Below, in pieces: positions 22,268 to 32,087 of a stretch of DNA of 64,000 nt. Source of the stretch: Chondrinema litorale. Lineage in GTDB: Bacteria > Bacteroidota > Bacteroidia > Cytophagales > Flammeovirgaceae. Both the position numbers and the translations under genes were made by a program. Positions within the stretch are counted from its first letter, which is position 1. Each line of letters begins with the position of its first letter. The stretch spans positions 1,353,421 to 1,417,420 of the forward strand of contig NZ_CP111043.1 in assembly GCF_026250525.1 (NCBI RefSeq), written 5' to 3'. The notes beneath the pieces are model-generated. The model was not told where the DNA came from, did not search any database, and saw only the letters and a list, made by a program, of their open reading frames with translations.

Positions 22268-22301
22268 AAAAAGCCTCTGAGATACGCTCAGGGGCTTTTT
22301 T
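22268..22301 (+). terminator. Terminator after tmRNA
   Basis: GCCTCTGAG (22273-22281) pairs with CTCAGGGGC (22287-22295, one G-T pair), flanked by AAAAA and TTTTTT. Confidence 0.85.
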
Positions 22302-22333
22302 GTTTATCAATAGCATGGTCATAAAATTAGTTC

Positions 22334-22590
22334 TCATTTTCCATATTTCCTTTCAAAAGAATCTCCATTAAACTTATATACACTACTCAGGTTTGCTGTA
22401 CCAAACCACATTTCTCCATGTTTACTTCTATAAATTGTCCAAACATGATTACTCACTAATCCATCCTTTTCCATAAAATTGGTTAGTACTTCATCTTCAA
22501 ATCTCCAAACACCTGAAGCATAGGTTCCAAACCACATATTCCCTATTGCATCTTCACCAATAGAGAAAACATTTTCAAAAGAATTACCCT
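22334..22590 (-). pseudogene. Remnant of a two-component regulator propeller (Reg_prop) gene
   Basis: The minus strand encodes about 85 residues with two Reg_prop blade motifs (NMWFGTYASGVWRFED and EMWFGTANLSSVYKFNG, each preceded by an I-x-x-x-x-x-G-x pattern). The frame is closed upstream by a TAG at about 22591 and stops at 22334. Full proteins of this class have many such blades plus membrane and kinase domains, none of which remain nearby. It is therefore a decayed piece of a hybrid sensor or propeller lipoprotein. No intact relative is seen in the window. Confidence 0.65.
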
Positions 22591-22935
22591 AGGTATACTC
22601 TATTGCTGATAGCATGAATACCATATCCTATCTACAATAGTTCATCAACTAAAAAAAGACAATTGATAATTGAACATTTTGTTGGTATTACAGACTTTTC
22701 AGTCAAACATAAATAGCCATTCATTTAATATTTGCTCTTGGAATTTCAGAGACCTAATTTGGGTTCTCAAATATTTATCTTAATCCTATTCTAAAATTAC
22801 TTTTTAAAACACCTCCCCCTAAAAATCATTTCATATAGATTAAATCTTGAAACAGGTGATTTAAACAGCAACAAGAAAAATCATCTCGATCTTTTTTATT
22901 TATTTTGAATTGAAATTTTCATTCAAAAAACTAAC
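22591..22935. other. Intergenic stretch between the Reg_prop remnant and the GH51 gene
   Basis: About 345 AT-rich bases. The part nearest the remnant may be further decayed sequence, and the right part is the leader of the arabinofuranosidase gene. I see no RNA gene, repeat or clear promoter. Confidence 0.5.
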
Positions 22936-24477
22936 ATGAGAAAAAATATAAAAATCACATTACTACTAATTGTTCTGTTTGCACTAACTACTTATAACAC
23001 AATCGCACAAAACAAAGCTGAAATAACTATTCATTTTCCAGAAAATGATACTGAAATTTCTCCGAATATTTATGGCCAGTTCATTGAATATCTTCGCAAT
23101 AGCATCACCGGAGGTATTTTTGAAGAAGGCTCATCTTTGTCTGATCCTAATGGGTTTAGAAAGGATGTTTTGGAGAAAATAAAAGAACTAAATACTCCTG
23201 TTTTAAGATATCCAGGAGGTACAGTAACTAAAACATACCATTGGGAAGATGGCATTGGACCTCGTTCTGAACGCCCAGCAAGAAGAAACCTAATCTGGGG
23301 AGGTGTAGAAGACAACCATTTTGGTACTGACGAATATATAAAATATTGCCATGAAATTGGAGCAGAACCTAGCATAGTTATCAACATGGGATCAGGAACA
23401 GCCGAGGAAGCCGCTAACTGGGTTGAATACTGTAATGGTACTGGGAATACTTATTATGCTAATCTCCGTAGAAAAAACGGCTCTGAAGAACCTTACAATG
23501 TCAAATACTGGAGTCTTGGAAACGAAGAAGCCGCTTGGGAAGATGCCGGACGTTTATCTGACCCTGCAAAATATGCAGAAGAAGCTTGGTATTTTGCTAA
23601 ACTGATGAAGCTGACAGACCCATCTATTAAATTCTTTGTAGTTGCCGATCCATTTAAACAAGAATGGAATGATGTTGTAATTGGATCACTTTCTCCTATT
23701 ACCGACTATATTTCGATACACTGGTATGTAGGCACAATTGATGGAAAACCTTGGTCTATTTACAATCAAGTAGATCGCTTTGAAAATAGTTTAATCGAGC
23801 TAGGAACTTATCTTGAGCAATTTCCAGCTAAAGTAGAAGATTTCTCAAAATGGTATCGTTTCCCTCCACGATCAGAAGCTATAAAAATTTCGATTGATGA
23901 GTGGGGAATTTGGGAAGGTAACTGCGGTGGACAATATAATCTAGATTGTGAATACACTTGGAGACATGCCTTGGCAACAGCCTCTTTTTTAAATGTTTTT
24001 CACAGGCAATCCGCCAATGTTACTATGGCAAATTGGGCTCAATCTGTAAATATTTTGGGAGCAATTCTAGCTAATAAAAAAGGCTCAATTGAGCAAACTG
24101 TCTTTTACCCTTTACAATATTTTAGAAAATACTTAGGAACATCATTACTAAATGTTGAAACTTCTGATATACCTACCTTGACTGATGATAAAACAATATC
24201 AGCTTTAGATATTTCTTCAACTTTTAATAATAGTTCAAATGAAGTGTGTGTCTTTATCGTAAACCGTAGTAAAGATGCCATTGAGACTAAATTAAATATA
24301 GAAGGAGTAAATACTTCTGAAGGGAAACTAATTCAAGTTACTGCTCTTGATGAAAATGCCTACAATGTAATTGGAGAAAAAGATATAGTAAATATTTCTG
24401 AAGAAGCTATAAAACTGAAAAAGGGATTAGAGGTCGCTCCATTATCTATAAATATATTGGTAGTTAAAAAAGATTAA
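22936..24477 (+). CDS. abfA: Alpha-L-arabinofuranosidase, GH51 family, secreted
   Basis: 513 residues with a signal peptide (residues 1-24, cut after IAQ). The catalytic barrel shows GH51 landmarks: NIYGQFIEYLR near the start, LRYPGGTVTKTYHWEDGIGP, the acid/base in SLGNEE (Glu197) and the nucleophile in SIDEWGIW (Glu322), then a C-terminal beta domain. It removes arabinofuranosyl residues from arabinan, arabinoxylan or oligosaccharides, probably in the periplasm. It stands alone, with no SusC/SusD neighbours and no other glycosidase, and is followed by a strong bidirectional terminator. Confidence 0.93.
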   Translation: MRKNIKITLLLIVLFALTTYNTIAQNKAEITIHFPENDTEISPNIYGQFIEYLRNSITGGIFEEGSSLSDPNGFRKDVLEKIKELNTPVLRYPGGTVTKTYHWEDGIGPRSERPARRNLIWGGVEDNHFGTDEYIKYCHEIGAEPSIVINMGSGTAEEAANWVEYCNGTGNTYYANLRRKNGSEEPYNVKYWSLGNEEAAWEDAGRLSDPAKYAEEAWYFAKLMKLTDPSIKFFVVADPFKQEWNDVVIGSLSPITDYISIHWYVGTIDGKPWSIYNQVDRFENSLIELGTYLEQFPAKVEDFSKWYRFPPRSEAIKISIDEWGIWEGNCGGQYNLDCEYTWRHALATASFLNVFHRQSANVTMANWAQSVNILGAILANKKGSIEQTVFYPLQYFRKYLGTSLLNVETSDIPTLTDDKTISALDISSTFNNSSNEVCVFIVNRSKDAIETKLNIEGVNTSEGKLIQVTALDENAYNVIGEKDIVNISEEAIKLKKGLEVAPLSINILVVKKD

Positions 24478-24501
24478 ATCATCATTCATAGATACTTGAA
24501 T

Positions 24502-24542
24502 AAAAAAGAGCTAGGTTATTTATAAATAGCCTAGCTCTTTTT
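24502..24542. terminator. Bidirectional terminator
   Basis: AAAAAGAGCTAGG pairs perfectly with CCTAGCTCTTTTT across a 14-base loop; it serves the converging GH51 and DinB genes. Confidence 0.85.
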
Positions 24543-24561
24543 GTATCGCCTAATTTTATGA

Positions 24562-25002
24562 CTAATTCATAATTTGTTTTAAATGATGTTCCATATGGTC
24601 TACATAATCAACTACTATGAAGTTTAAATCATAACTTACATTGTCAACGACAACCTCAAACTTAAGAGTGGCTTCATCTAAATGACCTATTACATTAATT
24701 ATTCTGTGATTGATAGCAAACCACATTTCTAATAATTCAGCCAAGTCTGCATTTTGATAGTCATTAGCAATTACTAATGCATCCTGTTTATACTGTCTCA
24801 GTACATAAGGCTTAGTTTCATATTGAATTTCTGTAAACCTTTGTAAATTATTTATTCCAGAATCAATCAAATGCCCCAGAATCTCTTTCTTTGACCACTT
24901 TTTAAAAAATGGCTTAAATGATGCGTCTTCTTGAGAACAATTAATTAAATATGTTTTACCAGAAGCTAAAAGATTTTTAATTCGTGTTTGTAAATGTTCC
25001 AT
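24562..25002 (-). CDS. DinB/YfiT-like four-helix protein
   Basis: 146 residues. The helical bundle motifs are visible: KWSKKEILGHLIDSGINNLQRF with the first metal-binding His and VDYVDHMEHHLKQIM near the end with the His pair, the three-His site of the DinB_2/YfiT superfamily. Members include thiol-dependent metalloenzymes with varied or unknown substrates. It is the last gene of a three-gene minus-strand unit after the ADP-ribosylglycohydrolase gene (21-base gap). Substrate unknown. Confidence 0.8.
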   Translation of the reverse strand: MEHLQTRIKNLLASGKTYLINCSQEDASFKPFFKKWSKKEILGHLIDSGINNLQRFTEIQYETKPYVLRQYKQDALVIANDYQNADLAELLEMWFAINHRIINVIGHLDEATLKFEVVVDNVSYDLNFIVVDYVDHMEHHLKQIMN

Positions 25003-25023
25003 TACTAATTAACAATATAAACA

Positions 25024-25980
25024 TTAACCATCATATTTATCTAGTTTATTACCTAACTCAAGTATATCTTCAAACCTAGCTAAAGATGCAATCCAATATT
25101 CAGGTATACTTTCATAACCATAATATATTCCAGCTAAACCACCTGTAATTGCTCCAGTGGTATCTGTATCATGTCCAAAATTTATTGCCTTTAATACAGT
25201 TTCTTGAAAGCTATCTTCAAGCAAAAAACACCATAAACTAGCTTCTAAAGATTCAATTACATATCCACCAGACAAAATTAAGTTTTCACTAACTTCTCTT
25301 ATATCTTCTTGAATTACTCTTTGAAAATGTTTTTGTTCTGTTGAATCAAAATCTATTAACCTCCATAATTCTTGAATATCTTCTCTGGTTTTCTCATAGG
25401 CTATTATTTTATGTAAACCATTTATCAGATATTCAGCTAATTTAAGATATATCATGCAGCACATACCTGCTCTTATATGTCTATGAGTTAAAGCTGAGCA
25501 GTTCCAAACTATTTCAAATTGCATTTTAATATCCTTACCCTTAATTACATAAATCAAAGGTAATATTCTCATTAGAGAACCATTTCCGTTATCATATTCA
25601 GTAGAAGCATATTTTAACGTTTCTAATGCTTCTAAATCTTCAATACTTAATATCCTTGCTAAGTCTGTTATAGCTTTTGCTGTTGTTAACCCTATATCAA
25701 AAATCTTATTACGAGCGGTCCAATAGGCTTCATTCTTCCATTTAATAAAATTAAATGCAGCTGTTTTTAATGTATACCCATCAGCAATGGCTTCTGCTAA
25801 ACAAAATGTTAATGAGCTATCATCAGACCAAGTACCAGCTGGTTGATTATGCGTCATATAACCAATCATATCTCTTACTGGTAATTTGCGCAATGCTTCT
25901 CTACTTTTAAACTCATAAGGCACACCTAAAGCATCTCCCACAGCCACACCTAATAAAATATCTTTTGCTTTACCTCTCAT
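25024..25980 (-). CDS. ADP-ribosylglycohydrolase family protein
   Basis: 318 residues. Typical DraG/ARH landmarks: ILLGVAVGDALGVPYEF at the start, TWSDDSSLTFCLAEAI with the metal-binding Asp pair, NGNGSLMRILPL, ALTHRHIRAGMCC, and INFGHDTDTTGAITGGLAGIYYG with the second Mg site. It removes ADP-ribose from proteins or other targets. Start ATG abuts the stop of the DUF748 gene, so the two are co-translated. No partner ADP-ribosyltransferase is in the window. Confidence 0.92.
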   Translation of the reverse strand: MRGKAKDILLGVAVGDALGVPYEFKSREALRKLPVRDMIGYMTHNQPAGTWSDDSSLTFCLAEAIADGYTLKTAAFNFIKWKNEAYWTARNKIFDIGLTTAKAITDLARILSIEDLEALETLKYASTEYDNGNGSLMRILPLIYVIKGKDIKMQFEIVWNCSALTHRHIRAGMCCMIYLKLAEYLINGLHKIIAYEKTREDIQELWRLIDFDSTEQKHFQRVIQEDIREVSENLILSGGYVIESLEASLWCFLLEDSFQETVLKAINFGHDTDTTGAITGGLAGIYYGYESIPEYWIASLARFEDILELGNKLDKYDG

Positions 25981-27072
25981 TTACTTCTTCTTCTCCGTTT
26001 TTGCTTGCAAATCTTTAAAATCTATCGATTTGTCTAATTTATACTCAAATGCTTTAATATATGCATTCTTAAATGAGTTAAATACAGTAAGCCAAATATT
26101 TGTATTTACATTATCTAATTGACCTTGAATTGGTACTCTAGTAGCGAATTGTTGTTTTTTCTGATTTTCAAAAATTTCTTGAATTCCCTCGCTAAAAAAT
26201 TCTTTTATCCATTGACCTAAAGGTCTATTATCTTCTTTCCAATTAAATATTCGCATTTCCTTTACTAATGGCTTTAAATAACCTTCAAAAGTTTGATCTT
26301 TCATGGCCATTTCACTGTAAATACTAATTGTACCCTTTTCGAAATCCATACCTGTATAGTATTTAGCTAAAGGGTTTAAACTAATTAAATTAACATCTTC
26401 AAAGCCTAAATTATAATCAAAGTCGGGAATCTCTTTTAATAGATATGCACTTGCATTAAAATACAAGGTACCACCATAATCAGATGCAGTACCACTTGCG
26501 ACAATTGAACTTGGTAAAGAATCTGTTACCTGCTCTTCTACATTCTGAATATTTGTTATTTCTAATTGAAAATCTTTTAAGGGTAAATCTGTCTTGGGTT
26601 CTGTGAGAATATTAGTGAGTGCTATTTCACCCTCAGATATAGCAAATCGATTTATTTTAATTGGGATAAGACTTTTTACTACTTTTGTCCAGTCTTCTTC
26701 TTCACCTGTTTGTGTTTGCTCACTACTCTCACCAAAAGCAAAGTTTATTTTAGGTTGATAACAATCAATTTCGCCTACAATTTCTCCTTTAAATAAAGAT
26801 CGCCATTGTACTGATAAATCAATCTTATTTACTTCTATAAATGGTTCTTTTACTTTAGCATCTATTTTATCAATTTTTAATGAGTCTATTGTATAAGAAC
26901 CTCGCCAAAGAGCAAGATCAATATCTTTTACTACTCCTTGGTATGCATCCATATTGTTGAGCACCTTATTATTTAAGTACCACTTAATAGCATAGGGTAA
27001 AATTATTCTTATTAAAATGAGGAGTATAATCAATATTATACTCCATTTGAATGTTTTCTTTCGTTTAGCCAT
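25981..27072 (-). CDS. DUF748/AsmA-like membrane-anchored protein
   Basis: 363 residues. A membrane segment at about 9-30 follows a basic start (MAKRKKTFKW); the rest is a beta-rich chain of the AsmA/DUF748 type (YQGVVKDIDLALWRGSYTIDSLKIDKID, later YFNASAYLLKEIPDFDYNLGFEDVNL). Such proteins span the periplasm and are linked to lipid transport and outer-membrane upkeep. It is the first gene of the unit with the ADP-ribosylglycohydrolase and DinB genes. The family usually has more repeats, so this is a short member. Confidence 0.8.
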   Translation of the reverse strand: MAKRKKTFKWSIILIILLILIRIILPYAIKWYLNNKVLNNMDAYQGVVKDIDLALWRGSYTIDSLKIDKIDAKVKEPFIEVNKIDLSVQWRSLFKGEIVGEIDCYQPKINFAFGESSEQTQTGEEEDWTKVVKSLIPIKINRFAISEGEIALTNILTEPKTDLPLKDFQLEITNIQNVEEQVTDSLPSSIVASGTASDYGGTLYFNASAYLLKEIPDFDYNLGFEDVNLISLNPLAKYYTGMDFEKGTISIYSEMAMKDQTFEGYLKPLVKEMRIFNWKEDNRPLGQWIKEFFSEGIQEIFENQKKQQFATRVPIQGQLDNVNTNIWLTVFNSFKNAYIKAFEYKLDKSIDFKDLQAKTEKKK

Positions 27073-27159
27073 AAATAGACAACTATAAAAGCCGTCTATT
27101 TCTTAAGATTTAACAATTTTTTACAGGTATTACCATCAAAGTCTTAAAATAATGGTTGA

Positions 27160-27567
27160 TTATTTTAAAAATCTATATCTAATACCCCAGCTTCCTCTTA
27201 AAATATTATTGTCTCCTATTATTGGTGCTAATTCTAAATGAAAGCCAAATTTCTTTTCATTAAAAGGATAAAAAGCAGTACCTATTGGAATAACTATACC
27301 ATCTGTATGATCACTTGTTAAAAAACCTCCTCCTACATAAATTTCATAGTCTTCTTTATTTGCTATATCATAGGAAATATCTATTTCAACTGTAATATCT
27401 TCAAATAGGTAATTGGTACCTAGTCTAAGTTCAGGTTTAAGTCTTTCTTTAATTTCGTAATTAATTCCTACAAATGGTAAGTTTGATTGATGATAACTAA
27501 TACTAGGCTGGCTAAATCCTACAAAAGACACAAGCGTAAATAAACAAAAAAAGGCAATTTTCTTCAT
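27160..27567 (-). CDS. Secreted outer-membrane beta-barrel-like hypothetical protein
   Basis: 135 residues with a signal peptide (residues 1-19, cut after GFS). The mature part alternates in short strands (LPFVGINYEIKERLKPELRLGTNYLFEDITVEIDISYD) and ends in GIRYRFLK, whose terminal aromatic residue is typical of outer-membrane barrels. About eight strands would fit. It lies 87 bases upstream of the DUF748 operon on the same strand. No function can be assigned. Confidence 0.65.
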   Translation of the reverse strand: MKKIAFFCLFTLVSFVGFSQPSISYHQSNLPFVGINYEIKERLKPELRLGTNYLFEDITVEIDISYDIANKEDYEIYVGGGFLTSDHTDGIVIPIGTAFYPFNEKKFGFHLELAPIIGDNNILRGSWGIRYRFLK

Positions 27568-28175
27568 TGCTAATTGATTTATAGAGTTAATTATTTATTA
27601 TATAGATACCCAAATCAATATAATTAACCCTAAATAAGCAAATAACAATTTTTATTTTACCTTATAATATAAATTAAGATTATTATTTATTGAAAATATA
27701 TTTTTTAGATATTTATTACTATCTTATTCAACAAATACTTAGTTTAAACACTAAAGCTAACCATAACTTTATAATGAGACAGGCTTATTACCTTTCTTAT
27801 ATATGCTTCACTTACAAGCAATTAAGATTTAAGCTTAAAGTGATTAAAAAATTAATCTAATTGTTCAAATACTTAATTAATTACTACTATACATTCACGC
27901 TTAATGTAAAATAAGTAGTTACTTACCACCTAAATGTAAGTTATGCCAGAAATAAATAACAAATACCCAATTACTTCTCACTAAAGCCCAGATTATTAAC
28001 AAGTTTTCTTTGAATATTAACAAAAAAGCCCTCAATATTTCCTTTTAATTCACTTTTTACCAAAAAAATTACTTAAGTATATTTTTTTAATATTGATATA
28101 TAATAATCACTCCTCTTCACGTTTATTAAATCAATCGCACATTCAAATATGATGATATTATATTTTTAAACTACC
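27568..28175. other. Long AT-rich intergenic region between divergent genes
   Basis: 608 bases, very AT-rich, with both flanking genes reading away from it. I found no RNA gene, inverted repeat with T tract, or coding frame with plausible content. It must hold promoters for both sides, but I cannot mark them with confidence. Confidence 0.5.
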
Positions 28176-28853
28176 ATGGAAAAATCTACCAGAAAAAAAA
28201 CGAGCTCTTGGTATAGGCAGTTATCAACATGGAAAATAGCAATTAGTGCTACACTAAATGATTCAAAGCTTTTAAAAAAAGCAATTTCATGTGGATACTC
28301 TAAAAAAGATTTAGAGTCTGCTCTTACTTGGCATAAGGAAATTCTGGAGTTGGATGAAATCAAGGAAGTAGCCTATGGTCGTAAATATGCTGCTACTGAT
28401 AATTGTATCCAAGCAAAAAATAACTTGCATAAAGTTTACATGAGACATTTAAGTCTTGCAAGGGTAGTTTTTAAGAAAGACAGAGGAACTTTGGAAAAAC
28501 TAAGTGCTAATGGTAAAAGAAAATCTGCTTTAGTTGACTGGTTAAGTGATGTACGAAAGTTTTACAATATTGCTTTGAGTGAAACCGAAATAAAAAACAT
28601 TTTTAAAAATAAAGGTATAGCACCTGAAGAATTAGAAAAAGGAATAGAACTTACTAATGAAGTTGAATTACTTAGTCAAACACAAAAGCAATTAACAGAT
28701 GAGGCTGTAATTGCTACGTATAATAGAGACGAAAAAATTAGTATTCTACGTAATTGGTATACAGAATTTAATGCAACTACTAAAATAGTCGGCAAGGAAT
28801 TTGCCTTTGACTTTAATAGTGAAAGCAAAAAGAAAAATGCTATTCAAGATTAA
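28176..28853 (+). CDS. Helical hypothetical protein
   Basis: 225 residues, basic N terminus, no membrane segment or signal peptide. Two halves each carry a similar helical layout: KLLKKAISCGYSKKDLESALTWHKEI in the first and a charged helical region with EIKNIFKNKGIAPEELEKGIELTNEV in the second, so it may be an internal duplication of a helix-bundle unit. I do not recognise the family. It stands alone and ends before a strong terminator. Confidence 0.6.
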   Translation: MEKSTRKKTSSWYRQLSTWKIAISATLNDSKLLKKAISCGYSKKDLESALTWHKEILELDEIKEVAYGRKYAATDNCIQAKNNLHKVYMRHLSLARVVFKKDRGTLEKLSANGKRKSALVDWLSDVRKFYNIALSETEIKNIFKNKGIAPEELEKGIELTNEVELLSQTQKQLTDEAVIATYNRDEKISILRNWYTEFNATTKIVGKEFAFDFNSESKKKNAIQD

Positions 28854-28908
28854 TTTTTTCAACTAATATCTAATTTTTTTAACTCCAATTTTGATTTTTT
28901 CGACTATT

Positions 28909-28939
28909 GCGTGTGCCGGGGGGTGCACGCTTTTTTTTT
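28909..28939 (+). terminator. Terminator
   Basis: GCGTGTGCC (28909-28917) pairs with GGTGCACGC (28922-28930, two G-T pairs) around GGGG and is followed by nine T residues; it is the most GC-rich patch in the neighbourhood. Confidence 0.8.
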
Positions 28940-28997
28940 GTAATATACTTAGCATTTCTGCGACTAATTAAGTATCAAGTAAATTAACCCTATTATT

Positions 28998-29462
28998 ATG
29001 GCTGATACTCAATTAGAATTTCGAGAAAGTCAAAAGTTTACCCAACCGTGGCTTTGGTTTGTATTATTAATTGTTAATGGATTAACTTTATATGGAATAT
29101 TTAGCAATCCATATTCTATAGGTCCATTTTTAATAACTATAGGCATTACATTAATCATCTTTTTTTCAAGATTAGATACTCAAGTAAACAAAACTGGAAT
29201 CCACTATAGATTTAAACCATACTTTAATAAATGGAAAGTTATTAAATGGTTAGATGTTCGTAGTGTTAAGATAAAAAAATATAATGCTATTAGTGAATTT
29301 GGAGGCTTTGGTATTAGAATAAACTTTAGCGGAAATAAAGCTTTTAATACATCTGGAAATACTGGCTTAGACATTACACTTAAAAACAATAAAAAAATAT
29401 TAATAGGCACTCAAAAACCAGATGAGTTAGAAAATATTATCGAGCGCCTAAAAATGGAATAA
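28998..29462 (+). CDS. Small membrane protein with two N-terminal helices and a PH-like soluble part
   Basis: 154 residues. Two membrane segments at about 18-35 and 42-57, then a soluble domain with alternating strands (TGIHYRFKPYFNKWKVIKWLDVRSVKI, later LDITLKNNKKILIGTQKPDELENII). That layout, two helices then a sheet ending in a helix, is typical of bacterial PH-like membrane proteins. Function unknown. Single gene between a terminator and a convergent permease gene. Confidence 0.65.
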   Translation: MADTQLEFRESQKFTQPWLWFVLLIVNGLTLYGIFSNPYSIGPFLITIGITLIIFFSRLDTQVNKTGIHYRFKPYFNKWKVIKWLDVRSVKIKKYNAISEFGGFGIRINFSGNKAFNTSGNTGLDITLKNNKKILIGTQKPDELENIIERLKME

Positions 29463-29524
29463 ACTAAAATACTTTTGATTTTGAAGTACCTTAGCTTATT
29501 CATGGTATACTATGTTATATTGTA

Positions 29525-31957
29525 TTATTCGCTTCTTAATGCTTTTACAGGATTCGATAAAGCAGATTTTATTGTATAAAAAGCACTTGTTAGAATTGAA
29601 AGTGATAAAATAAATAATCCTGTTAAAAGAAATAAGCTAGGTGAAATAGCAATTTTATAGGCGAAGTTTTGCAACCATTCTTTACAAAGAAACCAAGTAA
29701 CTGGAGTAGCTATTAATATAGCAAGGCTAACTAATAGAGTAAATTCAGATGAAATAAGCCATATAATTCTTGTAATACTTGCTCCTAGTACTTTCCTAAT
29801 ACCAATCTCTTTTACTCTGCCTGCTGTTGTAATTGAAGTTAATCCAAATAAGCCTAAACATGCTATAAAAATAGTGATTGCACTTGCGTATAATACTATT
29901 TTCTCCCATCGCTCATCATTTTCATATTGGTTTTTCATCTGGTTATCTAAGAAATAATATGTAAAAGGTAAATCGGGGCTTATTTTATTCCATATATTCT
30001 CAAGGGCAGAAATTGATTGTTTAATTGTTCCAGGAGCTATTTTTACTAAAAGATATCTATAACCGAATCTGGAGCCTATTGTAATAGCAAGCGGTTCAAT
30101 TGCACTTGCTAAAGAAGTAAAATGATAATCTTTTAATACACCAATAATTACAGGAGCTGGATTATCTCCTCTAGCAAATCCTTCTAGTTTTACACCTATT
30201 GGGTTATCAAAATTAAAATCTTTAACCAAAGCTTGATTTACAAGAATTGAATTAGTAGAGTCCGAAGCTAGCAATGGGTTAAAGTTTCTACCCTCTAAAA
30301 GTTTCATATCCATTGTTTCAATGTAATTTGCACTTACCTCAAAGTAATGCACTTGTTTATTTTCTCCATCATACTCAAAACCTCGCCTCATACTCCCCAT
30401 AGTAAAAGAAGTTGCAGAACCAGCAATATTTAAAATTGAAGGAATATTGGCTGTTTCTACCCTTAATTTCTCAATAAGATTATAGCCATCCAGTGAATTT
30501 GAATTTATAACTAAAATTTGTTCTTTACTAAATCCTAAATCTTTTGTTTTCATATACTGGATTTGTTTGCTCATTAATAGAGTTACACTTACCAATAAAG
30601 CAGAAATAACAAATTGCAATACAACTAGAGATCGAGTAAATAAATTAGTACCTCCTAGTTTTACTTTTCCTTTTAAAGCATACAATGGTTTAAATCCAGA
30701 AAACATAATAGCAGGATATGCTCCAGCTACTATTCCTGTAGTAATTAAAAATAAAACCAAGACAGTTATTGAAGGTAAATTAATTAGGCTACTAAATTCA
30801 AGGTTTTTTTGAGATATAAAATTAAATTCTGGTAATGTTATATAAGCTAGAAAAACACCTATTATAGTTGCCAAAACAGTCATTAAAAAAGACTCAATCC
30901 AAAACTGAAAAATTAACTGTAGCCTTTGAGCTCCAACAGTTTTTCTCATACCTATTTCTCTAATTCTTCTAGTTGCTTGCCCTATGGTTAATGTAGTAAA
31001 ATTGATACAAGCTAATACTAATAGAGAAAGGCCAATTGCTATTAGGATATAAGAATAGACAGGATTACTTGGTGTAGACATACCTGACTGTAATTGTGTA
31101 TTTAGATGAATGTCTGTAATAGGCTGTGCATAATAATTTACTTCTACAGGATCACCTTTTTGCCAATTTTTTTCCTTTTTTAGTTCTCCTAGCTCTTCAG
31201 GATAATAGTTATGCCTAAATGATAAAAGCTTTTGTTGTAATTGATCAACAGAGACTCCTTCTTTTAATAATAAATAAGTTGGAAATGCCGATCTATTCCA
31301 CATATCTTCACTTTCTTTCACCCAATCAAAAGCAGATTTTGCTTTTACTAATGGGAGAATCATGTTAAAAGATATACTAGAGTTTGAGGGACTATCTTCT
31401 AAGATTGCAGATATTATAAATGTTTCAAAGTTATCTCCTAGCTTAACTTCTATTTCTTGCCCTATCGGATTAGTTTCTTTAAAGTATTTTGAGGCTACAT
31501 CTTCTGTAATTAAGATGCTGTTTAATTCATCTAGAGCTGTATTTTTATTCCCCTTTAAGACCTTAAATGAAAAAGTATTTAGAAATTCTGGCTCTGTAAA
31601 TAGCACCTCATTTGAAAAAACATCCTCTCCTATTTTAACAAAGTATTGGTTATAACTTAAAAAACGAATAGCCTTTTCTACTTCTGGCAAGTCTTTTTCA
31701 ATGGATGGCCCTAGAGGCATTGGCAGGAATGCATCAGAGCTTTTAAAGCTTCCGTCAGGGTTATAGGTAATTCTATTTATTCTTACAATTCTATCTTTTA
31801 ATTGATGGAACTGATCAAAACTAAGTTCATCTTTTACAAAAATATATATTAAGATATTACAGGCTATTGCAAGACCTAAACCTGACAAATTTATAAGGGT
31901 AAATAACTTCTTTTTTTTAATATTTCTTATTGAGATTTTAAAGTAGTTTTTAAACAT
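29525..31957 (-). CDS. ABC transporter permease of the MacB/FtsX type
   Basis: 810 residues. N-terminal membrane helix (about 20-42), a large periplasmic MacB-PCD-like domain, then an FtsX block with three helices around 295-430, a second periplasmic domain and a second FtsX block of three helices at the end. RRIREIGMRKTVGA and GRVKEIGIRKVLGASITRIIW are the two conserved coupling motifs, showing that the protein is an internal duplication. Such permeases in Bacteroidota work with a separate ATPase in lipoprotein, peptide or drug export or in envelope-stress signalling. No ATPase gene lies beside it, so the partner is elsewhere. Confidence 0.9.
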   Translation of the reverse strand: MFKNYFKISIRNIKKKKLFTLINLSGLGLAIACNILIYIFVKDELSFDQFHQLKDRIVRINRITYNPDGSFKSSDAFLPMPLGPSIEKDLPEVEKAIRFLSYNQYFVKIGEDVFSNEVLFTEPEFLNTFSFKVLKGNKNTALDELNSILITEDVASKYFKETNPIGQEIEVKLGDNFETFIISAILEDSPSNSSISFNMILPLVKAKSAFDWVKESEDMWNRSAFPTYLLLKEGVSVDQLQQKLLSFRHNYYPEELGELKKEKNWQKGDPVEVNYYAQPITDIHLNTQLQSGMSTPSNPVYSYILIAIGLSLLVLACINFTTLTIGQATRRIREIGMRKTVGAQRLQLIFQFWIESFLMTVLATIIGVFLAYITLPEFNFISQKNLEFSSLINLPSITVLVLFLITTGIVAGAYPAIMFSGFKPLYALKGKVKLGGTNLFTRSLVVLQFVISALLVSVTLLMSKQIQYMKTKDLGFSKEQILVINSNSLDGYNLIEKLRVETANIPSILNIAGSATSFTMGSMRRGFEYDGENKQVHYFEVSANYIETMDMKLLEGRNFNPLLASDSTNSILVNQALVKDFNFDNPIGVKLEGFARGDNPAPVIIGVLKDYHFTSLASAIEPLAITIGSRFGYRYLLVKIAPGTIKQSISALENIWNKISPDLPFTYYFLDNQMKNQYENDERWEKIVLYASAITIFIACLGLFGLTSITTAGRVKEIGIRKVLGASITRIIWLISSEFTLLVSLAILIATPVTWFLCKEWLQNFAYKIAISPSLFLLTGLFILSLSILTSAFYTIKSALSNPVKALRSE

Positions 31958-31982
31958 AATCTTAGATTTATACTGTTTGAAG

Positions 31983-32032
31983 CATAAATAAAGCGGTTCA
32001 ATACTTTACTGTAATGAGAAGTACTGAACCGC
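31983..32032 (-). terminator. Terminator after the M56/BlaI operon
   Basis: GCGGTTCAATACTT (31993-32006) and AAGTACTGAACCGC (32019-32032) pair with one mismatch; read on the minus strand the hairpin is followed by the T-rich TTTATTTATG. Confidence 0.7.
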
Positions 32033-32087
32033 CAGAATTATGTAGTGAATCGTATTTTTATGAGAGGTACTTTTAAATTAATTGCTC

